Shown here one piece after another: positions 1 through 5,219 of a DNA stretch of 6,971 nt. The first letter of the stretch is position 1, and each line of letters opens with the position of its first letter. The translations under genes and the position numbers were made by a program. Under the pieces are notes generated by a model. The model was not told the origin of the DNA and searched no databases. It saw only the letters and a program-made list of their open reading frames with translations. Source of the DNA: CAZQXD01 sp964597315 (GTDB lineage Bacteria > Pseudomonadota > Gammaproteobacteria > Competibacterales > Competibacteraceae); the NCBI GenBank assembly GCA_964597315.1, contig CAZQXD010000114.1:1-6971 (forward strand), read 5' to 3'.

Positions 1-25
1 CGAATTTCCAAGTTGTTAATTATAG

Positions 26-223
26 TACATTTTTTTAGATAGTGGGAATTGCTGTCATTTGACAGAGGCGCAATTTCAGAAGATGCAGGGGCGGTTGCTG
101 AAATTGCTGGATCAGTCTCAGGATCGGTTACGGTTTTATCGATTCTGCGGCAAGGATCAGAGGGCGGTGGAAGTGGATGGCCGGGGTTCCATTAGCCAGG
201 ATTGGGACTATCATATTGTTTGA
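26..223 (+). pseudogene. cas2: cas2 3' end, CRISPR adaptation endoribonuclease-fold subunit, disrupted upstream
   Basis: Cas2 is the small dimeric partner of Cas1 in the spacer-integration complex. The + frame ending in TGA at 221-223 reads CHLTEAQFQKMQGRLL, then LLDQSQDRLRFYRFCGK, then VEVDGRG and a final DYHIV. This is the usual Cas2 C-terminal half: helix, the D-x-(L/V)-R-F-Y-x-(F/L)-C strand, and the VEV-x-GRG...DY-x-IV tail. About 56 residues match; whole Cas2 proteins are about 90-95. The frame is closed upstream by TAA at 17-19 and TAG at 23-25. In another frame, bases 12-32 read VVNYSTF, resembling the (R)VQYSVFE strand that normally precedes CHLT, but about 14 extra bases and a frame change separate the two. 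I therefore call it a broken gene, not just one cut by the window edge; a sequencing error is the alternative. Same strand as the array and directly upstream of its leader, a common cas2 position. Confidence 0.75.
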
Positions 224-459
224 AGTATCAATAATCTGCCCAAGGGGTGGGAAATGACGCTTGATGGGGGTGATTGATAAGAATAGTTTGGTTTTTTAAG
301 AGGTTAGGTGATGGTTTTTTGCTATTGTGGGCAGGGCATTGAAAAATATGAATTTTTTTGATCATATGATGATTTGATGAGGGCTTTTTTATGATGAGAA
401 CGCGATGGGCAGATATTGGCTTGAATTTCTTTGGTGGTTCAGGGGGTTGTGAGGGTAGA
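224..459 (+). promoter_or_regulatory. CRISPR leader
   Basis: This non-coding stretch lies between cas2 and the first repeat. It is AT-rich with G-runs and contains four T-tracts (292-297, 315-320, 353-359, 385-390) and a perfect 10-bp palindrome ATCATATGAT at 361-370. A near match to the IHF consensus (TATCAA, four bases, CTG; one mismatch) is at 226-238. Possible array promoter parts are TTGAAA at 339-344 and TATGAT at 365-370, but the 20-bp spacing is poor. Leader position is supported by cas2 upstream, identical repeats at this end and the variant repeat at the far end. Leaders carry the crRNA promoter and guide Cas1-Cas2 integration next to repeat 1; which bases do so here is not visible. 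Confidence 0.65.
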
Positions 460-1460
460 CTTGTTTTATTGACCGGGTTTTGAACGGGTTTGAAACCTTT
501 GTCCTCCCTTATAAGTCTCACCCATTCGTAGGCCTTGTTTTATTGACCGGGTTTTGAACGGGTTTGAAACCTTTCCTGATGCTCGCCCATTCAAGGCTTG
601 CCCCACCTTGTTTTATTGACCGGGTTTTGAACGGGTTTGAAACAGTTCTTCGCTTAGTTTGAAATTGTCTAAGTACATTGCCTTGTTTTATTGACCGGGT
701 TTTGAACGGGTTTGAAACTTTCCTTCCATATTGAGTTGACCCCATCTTTTACTCCGCTTGTTTTATTGACCGGGTTTTGAACGGGTTTGAAACGCAATAT
801 CAAATGTCCCACTCTGAGTACCTAGGCTCTTGTTTTATTGACCGGGTTTTGAACGGGTTTGAAACATCTTTAGGGCGAATAGGATTCATCCAAGATAACC
901 CTTCTTGTTTTATTGACCGGGTTTTGAACGGGTTTGAAACTGTATTCAATATCACTGATAGATTTAATATCTACCACGCCTTGTTTTATTGACCGGGTTT
1001 TGAACGGGTTTGAAACTCGTTGTAGGGGTCATGGACAGTAAAAGGATGGCTTGTTTTATTGACCGGGTTTTGAACGGGTTTGAAACAACTGGTGCCCGCC
1101 CTCGGTCAGCTTGGCCACGGCATAGCTTGTTTTATTGACCGGGTTTTGAACGGGTTTGAAACAGATATTCACACATTGTTTTGTACCTTGTATACAACCC
1201 TTGTTTTATTGACCGGGTTTTGAACGGGTTTGAAACATTTCATCGTCGGAAAATCCCCACCAGTCAGTGATTTCTTGTTTTATTGACCGGGTTTTGAACG
1301 GGTTTGAAACTCGTAGTTAAAGCCTTCGGTGTAAGTTATCGTAATATCCTTGTTTTATTGACCGGGTTTTGAACGGGTTTGAAACTTTGCTTCACAGAAA
1401 AAAATCATACATCTGACGCGGAGCTTGTTTTATTGACCGGGTTTTGAACGGGTTTGAAAA
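460..1460 (+). CRISPR. CRISPR array, 14 repeats of 37 bp and 13 spacers
   Basis: Repeats start at 460, 534, 607, 682, 757, 829, 904, 980, 1050, 1126, 1200, 1274, 1349 and 1424. Each is 37 bp, starting CTTGTTTTATTGACC and ending GTTTGAAAC; the first 13 are identical and the last differs at its final base. Spacers are 37, 36, 38, 38, 35, 38, 39, 33, 39, 37, 37, 38 and 38 bp and all differ. Transcription is inferred left to right, from cas2 and leader on the left, the changed terminal repeat on the right, and the 3' end TTTGAAAC, which resembles the 8-nt 5' tag left on crRNAs by Cas6 in many type I and III systems. No strong hairpin is seen within the repeat. Repeat and spacer lengths fit type III or I-D-like arrays, but without effector genes the subtype cannot be set. 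The array gives crRNAs against mobile elements; targets cannot be identified from this window. Confidence 0.98.
1424..1460 (+). repeat. Terminal, leader-distal CRISPR repeat with altered last base
   Basis: This fourteenth repeat matches the others at 36 of 37 positions and ends GAAAA instead of GAAAC. Variation in the last repeat marks the old, trailer end of an array and supports the leader being on the left. No further spacer follows. Confidence 0.9.
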
Positions 1461-1563
1461 GATAAAAATTCAGAAAAATAAGTGTTGCGTTATGGGGTTT
1501 ACGAAATCTTGCCGGTGGGCGGCTATGGATTGTTTTTGTTGGTGGGGTTGGGTGGTTCTCGAT

Positions 1564-1598
1564 GGGTGCGGTTCGTTCCTCACCGCACCCTACGGGCT
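1564..1598. repeat. REP-like palindromic intergenic element
   Basis: GGGTGCGGT at 1564-1572 pairs perfectly with ACCGCACCC at 1582-1590 across a 9-nt loop (TCGTTCCTC). TACGGGCT follows. Palindromes of this form (GTAGGGTGCGGT, GAGGAACGA loop, ACCGCACCC on the other strand) are familiar dispersed intergenic repeats in proteobacterial genomes; this is recollection of the type, not a search result. The 16-base stretch CCGCACCCTACGGGCT at 1583-1598 recurs exactly at 1653-1668. Confidence 0.65.
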
Positions 1599-1638
1599 TG
1601 CTTACGCTGCTGCGCCTGGCTGAAACAACGTGATCTTC

Positions 1639-1668
1639 GTGCGTACGCCCTGCCGCACCCTACGGGCT
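1639..1668. repeat. Degenerate second copy of the palindromic element
   Basis: Bases 1653-1668 repeat CCGCACCCTACGGGCT from 1583-1598 exactly. The left arm is eroded: only GTGCG at 1639-1643 can pair with CGCAC at 1654-1658, over a 10-nt loop. The two copies are 70 bp apart in the same orientation, so the spacer-like stretch between them may be part of a larger repeat unit. Confidence 0.5.
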
Positions 1669-1699
1669 GAGCAATGCCCGGGGGCGAGGAATTCACCCC

Positions 1700-1723
1700 A
1701 AAAAAAAGCCCGCCGAGGCGGGC
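1700..1723 (-). terminator. Rho-independent terminator of the minus-strand operon
   Basis: Read on the minus strand, a GCCCGCC / GGCGGGC stem (1723-1717 with 1714-1708, tiny loop, or six pairs with a CGAG-type tetraloop) is followed directly by eight T residues (1707-1700). It lies about 50 bp after the SUMF1-like stop codon. On the plus strand no T-run follows the stem, so it should act in one direction only. Confidence 0.9.
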
Positions 1724-1774
1724 CGATCAAGGAGGCGATTCCCACGCCTCAACTAGGACGGTCGCGGGTCGGGT

Positions 1775-2683
1775 CTACAACTCCCGGACCAGACGCAAGC
1801 CGATGCTGTAATTACGGGCCTCGGCCCTCAGCTTTTGGCGGGTCGCCGCGCGCAGATGGCGGGGCGGGTAGTCCCAGGAACCCCCCCTGATGACCCGATG
1901 GATACCGCTGAAACGGGGGTCGATGCACTCCGACTCCCACTCCTGATACTCCGGGTTATAGCCGGAACAGGTCCACTCCCAAACATTGCCGTGCATATCG
2001 TGCAGGCCCCAGGCATTGGCCGGGAACTGGCCCACTGCCACGGTGGCGCTACGGTACTCCCCAGGCTGGCCCTCGCCATAGGCTTCCTCGCCGTAATAAT
2101 TGGCCTGGTCGGTGTCGAGAGTAGCGCCGAAATGAAACGGCGTGGTGCTGCCCGCCCGGGCCGCGTATTCCCACTCGGCTTCGGTGGGCAGGCGATAGGT
2201 CTCGCCGGTCTGCTCGGACAGCCATCGGGCATAGACCAGGGCGTCGTTCCAACTGACGCAGACCGCCGGATGTTCGTCATCCACCGGGAAACCGGGCTGT
2301 TGCCAGTGTTTATCCCGGGTCATCCCCCAGCGGTCGCCGTCCCAAAAACCGCAGCCGCCGCCCCGCTCACCCTCGGTGACATGGCCCGTGGCGTCCACGA
2401 AACGGCGAAACTGGCCAATGGTGACCTCGTGTCGGCCCATGGCGAAGGGCTTGGGAATGGTCACGGGATGGCCCGCTTCGTCCGCGCCCCGGTCGATTTC
2501 GTCCTCCGGGGAACCCATGGTGAATTCACCCGCCGGGATCACCACCAGCTCCGGGCCTGGAGAGCCGTCTTTTAGTGTGTCCTGGATCACCTCGCCGGGG
2601 GCGTGCTGGTCCGCCCCGGTAAGCAGGGGCCAGGCCAACAGGGCCGGCAGCAGGGGGAACCAACGGGGGGATGGGGCAGTCAT
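1775..2683 (-). CDS. Exported SUMF1/FGE-sulfatase-fold protein lacking the catalytic cysteine pair
   Basis: The 302-residue product has an N-terminal hydrophobic segment (about residues 8-22, likely signal peptide, cleaved near LTGA) and a full FGE-sulfatase fold: VVIPAGEFTMGSPEDE (47-62), EVTIGQFRRFV (86-96), VSWNDALVYARWLSEQTG (143-160), YRLPTEAEWEYAARAG (163-178), GLHDMHGNVWEW (226-237), VIRGGSW (264-270) and GLRLVREL at the end. True formylglycine-generating enzymes have two cysteines in the segment after GGS; here it reads GGSWDYPPRHLRAATRQ, with none, so sulfatase activation is unlikely. Cysteines elsewhere (111, 142, 239, 253) could form disulfides outside the cytoplasm. ATG at 2683 is chosen because it gives the signal peptide and has GGAA seven bases upstream; the frame is open to 2767 and would then overlap the rhodanese gene by 29 bp. 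Second gene of a minus-strand pair. Related folds occur in EgtB, PvdO and lectin-like proteins; its role here is unknown. Confidence 0.88.
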   Translation of the reverse strand: MTAPSPRWFPLLPALLAWPLLTGADQHAPGEVIQDTLKDGSPGPELVVIPAGEFTMGSPEDEIDRGADEAGHPVTIPKPFAMGRHEVTIGQFRRFVDATGHVTEGERGGGCGFWDGDRWGMTRDKHWQQPGFPVDDEHPAVCVSWNDALVYARWLSEQTGETYRLPTEAEWEYAARAGSTTPFHFGATLDTDQANYYGEEAYGEGQPGEYRSATVAVGQFPANAWGLHDMHGNVWEWTCSGYNPEYQEWESECIDPRFSGIHRVIRGGSWDYPPRHLRAATRQKLRAEARNYSIGLRLVREL

Positions 2684-2716
2684 GGCATTTTTCCAAGCAG
2701 AAAGGAAGAAAGAAAG

Positions 2717-2731
2717 CGGCGCTTGACGCCG
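2717..2731 (-). terminator. Weak hairpin with pyrimidine tract between the two minus-strand genes
   Basis: On the minus strand CGGCG and CGCCG pair over the loop TCAAG, followed by CTTTCTTTCTTCC. It sits in the 55-bp gap between the rhodanese stop and the SUMF1-like start. A 5-bp stem and interrupted T-run suggest at most partial termination or attenuation, lowering the second gene's expression; it may have no function. Confidence 0.3.
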
Positions 2732-2738
2732 GACGGGA

Positions 2739-3560
2739 TCAGCGTTCCACGGGGGCTTGCATATCATTGCCCCACTCGGACCAAGCCCCCGGATAACCGG
2801 CCACCCGGGGGTAGCCCAGGTGCTTGAGTACCATATAAGTGTGGGCCGAGCGGTGGTGGGTCTGACAATAGACGATGACCTCTTTATCTGGCGTCACCCC
2901 CCGCGCCTCCAACAGGGCGCGGAGTTCCGCATCCGACCGGAAGCGCAAGCTGTTTTCCGGGTCCATGGCGTCGGTCCAGTTGAGGTTGACGGCGCCGGGG
3001 ATATGGCCGCCGCGCCGGGCGCGTACATCCAAGCCCTGAAACTCACCGGGAGAACGGGTATCCAGCAAGGCCAGATCCGGCTGGCCCAGGCGCTCCAGGA
3101 TATGGTCCTTGTCCGCCATGGCCCCCGGGTTGGCGATCCGCGCCTGATAGGTGCTGGGGACCGGGGCAACCGGCTGTTCTTCCAGGGGGGAGTCTTCGTC
3201 CTCCCAGGCCAGAAAGCCGCCGTCGAGCAGGGAAAACCGGCTATGGCCCAGCACGTCCAGAGTCCACAACAAGCGCCCGGCCCGGCCATTGCCCTCGTCG
3301 TCGTAGGCCACCACATGGCGCTCCGGGGTCAGGCCCACGGCGGACAGTACGGCGCTCAAGGGTTCCGGGTCCGGCAACAGGCCCATGGCCGGGGGCGCGG
3401 CCTTGATCAGTTGAGCATAGTTCAGATGCACGGCGCCGGGGATATGCCCCTCGGCGTAGTCGCCCAAGGTCCGCAAATCCAGGATCAATAGCCGCTCATC
3501 GCCCAGCAGGGCTTGCAGTTGCTCGGGCTGGACCAGCAGGGGCAGCAGCGGTTCGGACAT
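2739..3560 (-). CDS. Two-domain rhodanese sulfurtransferase
   Basis: The 273-residue protein has two rhodanese domains. Domain 1 (about 5-125) has LLILDLR, GHIPGAVHLNY and a YDDEGNGRAGRLLW loop with Asp where a cysteine would be, so it is non-catalytic, as usual in this family. Domain 2 (about 145-268) has LALLDTRSPGEF, GGHIPGAVNLNW and the active loop VIVYCQTHHRSAH with Cys232, which would carry the persulfide. The loop differs from the CGSGVTA type of 3-mercaptopyruvate sulfurtransferases and the CRKGVTA type of bovine rhodanese, so thiosulfate or another sulfane donor is more likely than mercaptopyruvate; the true substrate is unknown. There is no signal peptide, so it should be cytoplasmic. 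The ATG at 3560 has a strong GAGGAAG site (3565-3571 on the plus strand) and a candidate promoter just upstream. First gene of the minus-strand pair and divergent from thiL. Length is normal for tandem-domain sulfurtransferases. Confidence 0.93.
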   Translation of the reverse strand: MSEPLLPLLVQPEQLQALLGDERLLILDLRTLGDYAEGHIPGAVHLNYAQLIKAAPPAMGLLPDPEPLSAVLSAVGLTPERHVVAYDDEGNGRAGRLLWTLDVLGHSRFSLLDGGFLAWEDEDSPLEEQPVAPVPSTYQARIANPGAMADKDHILERLGQPDLALLDTRSPGEFQGLDVRARRGGHIPGAVNLNWTDAMDPENSLRFRSDAELRALLEARGVTPDKEVIVYCQTHHRSAHTYMVLKHLGYPRVAGYPGAWSEWGNDMQAPVER

Positions 3561-3593
3561 GGGGCTTCCTCGTGGCTATGGCGGTGATGGTTT

Positions 3594-3671
3594 CCGTAAG
3601 TATAGGGGCGTCACCGGTGGATTTGGCAAACAGCGCCGACGCCGGGCGCTCTATAGGGTCTATCCTTACGG
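3594..3671. repeat. Inverted repeat in the divergent rhodanese/thiL promoter region
   Basis: CCGTAAGTATAG at 3594-3605 and CTATCCTTACGG at 3660-3671 are inverted copies matching at 11 of 12 positions, with 54 bp between them. Each arm holds a -10-like hexamer facing its own gene: TATACT (minus, 3604-3599) and TATCCT (plus, 3661-3666). It could be two similar promoters or a pair of operator half-sites for one regulator; the sequence cannot tell which. Confidence 0.5.
3599..3629 (-). promoter_or_regulatory. Candidate sigma-70-type promoter for the rhodanese operon
   Basis: On the minus strand TTGCCA (3629-3624) and TATACT (3604-3599) each match the consensus at five of six positions, with a 19-bp spacer, slightly long. 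Expected transcription start is about 30 bp before the rhodanese ATG, leaving room for the GAGGAAG ribosome-binding site. Confidence 0.45.
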
Positions 3672-3724
3672 CATCTCAGACCCGCGCTTCGGCCCGGTTT
3701 CATGACCGCCAACCCTTCGAGCCT

Positions 3725-4690
3725 ATGCCCGCATCCGAATTCGACGTGATCCACCGTTATTTCGCCCGCCCCGCCCCGGCCCGGAAAGATGTGATTCTGG
3801 GGGTGGGGGACGACTGCGCCCTGCTGGTCCCGCCCCCGGACCAGGGCCTGGCGGTGTCCATGGACTTGCTGGTGGGGGGGACGCATTTCCTGTTCGACGC
3901 CGAACCCGAGGCCCTGGGTCATAAAGCCCTGGCGGTGAACCTCAGCGATCTGGCCGCCATGGGCGCCGAACCGGCCTGGGCCACTCTGGGTCTGGTCTTG
4001 CCCCAGGTGGACGACGCCTGGCTGGCAGCCTTCCGCCGGGGATTTTTTACCCTGGCGGAGACCCACGGAGTGGCCCTGGTGGGGGGCGACACCACCCGTG
4101 GCCCCCTGACCATCGCCGTGCAAGTCCATGGCTTTGTGCCTGCGGCGCTGGCCTTGCGCCGGGACGGTGCGCGGCCTGGGGATCGGGTATTTGTCACCGG
4201 CACACCTGGGGATGCGGCCTTGGCCCTGGCCGCCCTGGAAAACCGCATCCAACTGTCCGAGGCGGACCTGGCGGCCTTGCGGGGACGCCTGGAACGGCCC
4301 CTGCCCCGGCTGCGGCAGGGACTGGCGCTACGGGGGCTGGCCACGGCGGCCATCGATGTCTCCGATGGCCTGGCTCAGGATTTGGGCCATATCCTGGAAC
4401 GCAGCGGGGTGGGCGCTCGGCTCAGGGTGGACGCCCTGCCTCTATCCCCGGCCCTGGCGGCCCTGGAGCGGGAGCAGGCCCTGGCCCTGGCCCTGGGCGG
4501 GGGGGACGACTACGAACTGTGCTTTACCACCCCCCCCGAGCGGGTGGCGGCGCTGCGGGAGCGGGCCGCCAGTTGGGATTGTCCCTGCACCGAGATCGGC
4601 GAGATTGTGGCCACGCCGGGGCTGGACTGCCGCCGGGACGACCATCGGCCCTACCGGGCAGGGAGGCTGGGATATGACCACTTCGCCTAG
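3725..4690 (+). CDS. thiL: Thiamine-monophosphate kinase
   Basis: ThiL phosphorylates thiamine monophosphate to thiamine diphosphate with ATP, the last step of cofactor synthesis in the cytoplasm. The 321-residue product has the family's markers in order: EFDVIHRYFA (5-14), GVGDDCALL (27-34), SMDLLVGGTHF (46-55), NLSDLAAMGA (72-81), VGGDTTRG (119-126), VFVTGTPGDAA (155-165), DVSDGLAQDLGHI (211-223), GGGDDYELCF (258-267) and a GYDHF end. The repeated Asp clusters bind the Mg-ATP and substrate phosphates in this PurM/ThiL-fold family. ATG at 3725 is chosen because it gives the usual ThiL N-terminus and length. The frame is open back to a GTG at 3572, but those 51 extra residues have no ThiL counterpart and would cover the promoter region. 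The ribosome-binding site is weak (GAG at 3719-3721). The gene overlaps pgpA by 17 bp. In many proteobacteria nusB precedes thiL; here thiL opens its own unit beside a divergent rhodanese. Confidence 0.95.
   Translation: MPASEFDVIHRYFARPAPARKDVILGVGDDCALLVPPPDQGLAVSMDLLVGGTHFLFDAEPEALGHKALAVNLSDLAAMGAEPAWATLGLVLPQVDDAWLAAFRRGFFTLAETHGVALVGGDTTRGPLTIAVQVHGFVPAALALRRDGARPGDRVFVTGTPGDAALALAALENRIQLSEADLAALRGRLERPLPRLRQGLALRGLATAAIDVSDGLAQDLGHILERSGVGARLRVDALPLSPALAALEREQALALALGGGDDYELCFTTPPERVAALRERAASWDCPCTEIGEIVATPGLDCRRDDHRPYRAGRLGYDHFA
4661..4666 (+). promoter_or_regulatory. Ribosome-binding site that fixes the pgpA start
   Basis: GGGAGG lies inside the 3' end of thiL, seven bases before the ATG at 4674. 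The pgpA frame is open far upstream inside thiL (to 4128), so this site and the family N-terminus decide the start. Confidence 0.75.
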
Positions 4691-5156
4691 GCGACCCCAA
4701 CCCCGGCTGACCGACCCGGTGCATTTTCTGGCCTGTGGCTTCGGCTCGGGACTGGCGCCCAAGGCCCCCGGCACCTTCGGCACCCTGGCGGCCCTGCCTT
4801 TGTGGTGGCTGGTCCAGGACCTGCCCCTGGCGGCCTATCTGGGGCTGGTGGCGCTGTTGTTCGCCCTGGGGGTGTATCTGTGCGGGCGCACCGCCCAAGA
4901 CCTGGGGGTTCACGACCACGGCGGCATCGTCTGGGACGAGATCGTCGGCTATCTGCTGACCATGGCCGCCGCCCCTCCGGGCTGGGGCTGGGTTCTGGTG
5001 GGATTTTTACTGTTCCGGCTGTTCGACATCGTCAAACCCTGGCCCATCCGCTGGGTGGATGCCCGGGTCACCGGCGGCCTGGGCATCATGGCCGATGATG
5101 TGCTGGCTGCGGGGTTCGCCTGGCTGCTCCTCCAAGGTCTGGCATGGCTGGTCTGA
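4674..5156 (+). CDS. pgpA: Phosphatidylglycerophosphatase A
   Basis: PgpA removes the phosphate from phosphatidylglycerol phosphate to make phosphatidylglycerol in the inner membrane. The 160-residue protein shows the family motifs: FLACGFGSGLAPKAPGTFGTLAA (18-40), GGIVWDEIVGY (83-93), FLLFRLFDIVKPWPI (111-125) and GIMADDVLAAG (137-147). The acidic residues in WDEIVG, FDIVKP and MADD are the probable metal and phosphate site. Hydrophobic stretches at about 38-48, 53-70, 92-117 and 142-159 fit a small multi-pass membrane protein. The gene starts inside the end of thiL (17-bp overlap), a conserved pairing suggesting translational coupling. Length is normal for the family. Confidence 0.95.
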   Translation: MTTSPRRPQPRLTDPVHFLACGFGSGLAPKAPGTFGTLAALPLWWLVQDLPLAAYLGLVALLFALGVYLCGRTAQDLGVHDHGGIVWDEIVGYLLTMAAAPPGWGWVLVGFLLFRLFDIVKPWPIRWVDARVTGGLGIMADDVLAAGFAWLLLQGLAWLV

Positions 5157-5219
5157 AGCGGGCGAACCCATTACGATGGAACGCCTTTGCTAATCGACCA
5201 CCGGAGAACCGACCCCAAC

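Larger units (their letters stand above)
1461..1774. other. Non-coding junction between the CRISPR locus and the chromosomal genes
   Basis: I see no credible gene here. Base composition changes across it: 1461-1500 is AT-rich, 1500-1560 is G/T-rich, and GC-rich DNA begins after about 1560. It contains a palindromic repetitive element, a second partial copy and the minus-strand terminator, each listed separately. A short open frame at 1482-1670 (+) runs through the palindrome and has no recognisable domain or ribosome-binding site. The 51 bp between the SUMF1-like stop codon and the terminator show nothing further. Confidence 0.6.

Noticed and set aside
517..592. Spacers 1 and 2 share CTC(A/G)CCCATTC (517-527 and 582-592)
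   Set aside because: A 10-of-11 match is expected by rough count in about one of the 78 spacer pairs over both strands, so it is not evidence of related targets.
228..992. Three short open frames crossing the leader and array
   Set aside because: They translate the CRISPR repeats (recurring KGFKPVQNPVNKT or SCFIDRVLNGFET) and are by-products of the array.
460..1460. Spacers targeting sequence within this window
   Set aside because: By eye I found no spacer match to the other genes here; a computed genome-wide search would be needed to exclude self-targeting elsewhere.
1482..1670. 62-residue frame downstream of the array
   Set aside because: Runs through a palindromic non-coding element, has no ribosome-binding site and no recognisable domain.
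1835..2575. 246-residue plus-strand frame opposite the SUMF1-like gene
   Set aside because: Shadow of a well-supported gene; no recognisable motif.
2757..3491. 244-residue plus-strand frame opposite the rhodanese gene
   Set aside because: Shadow frame; the rhodanese on the minus strand has all family motifs, start site and ribosome-binding site.
3572..3724. GTG-started 51-residue extension of ThiL
   Set aside because: No ThiL counterpart; it would cover the divergent promoter region, and ATG 3725 gives the normal N-terminus and length.
3611..4353. Minus-strand frames opposite thiL
   Set aside because: Shadows produced by GC-rich codon use; no family resemblance.
4128..4673. Upstream extension of the pgpA frame into thiL
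   Set aside because: Trp/Pro/Arg-rich out-of-frame reading of thiL; the family N-terminus and GGGAGG site place the start at 4674.
5157..5219. Possible SAM riboswitch before metY
   Set aside because: Only 63 bp between genes, with no paired stems of the known SAM riboswitch folds.
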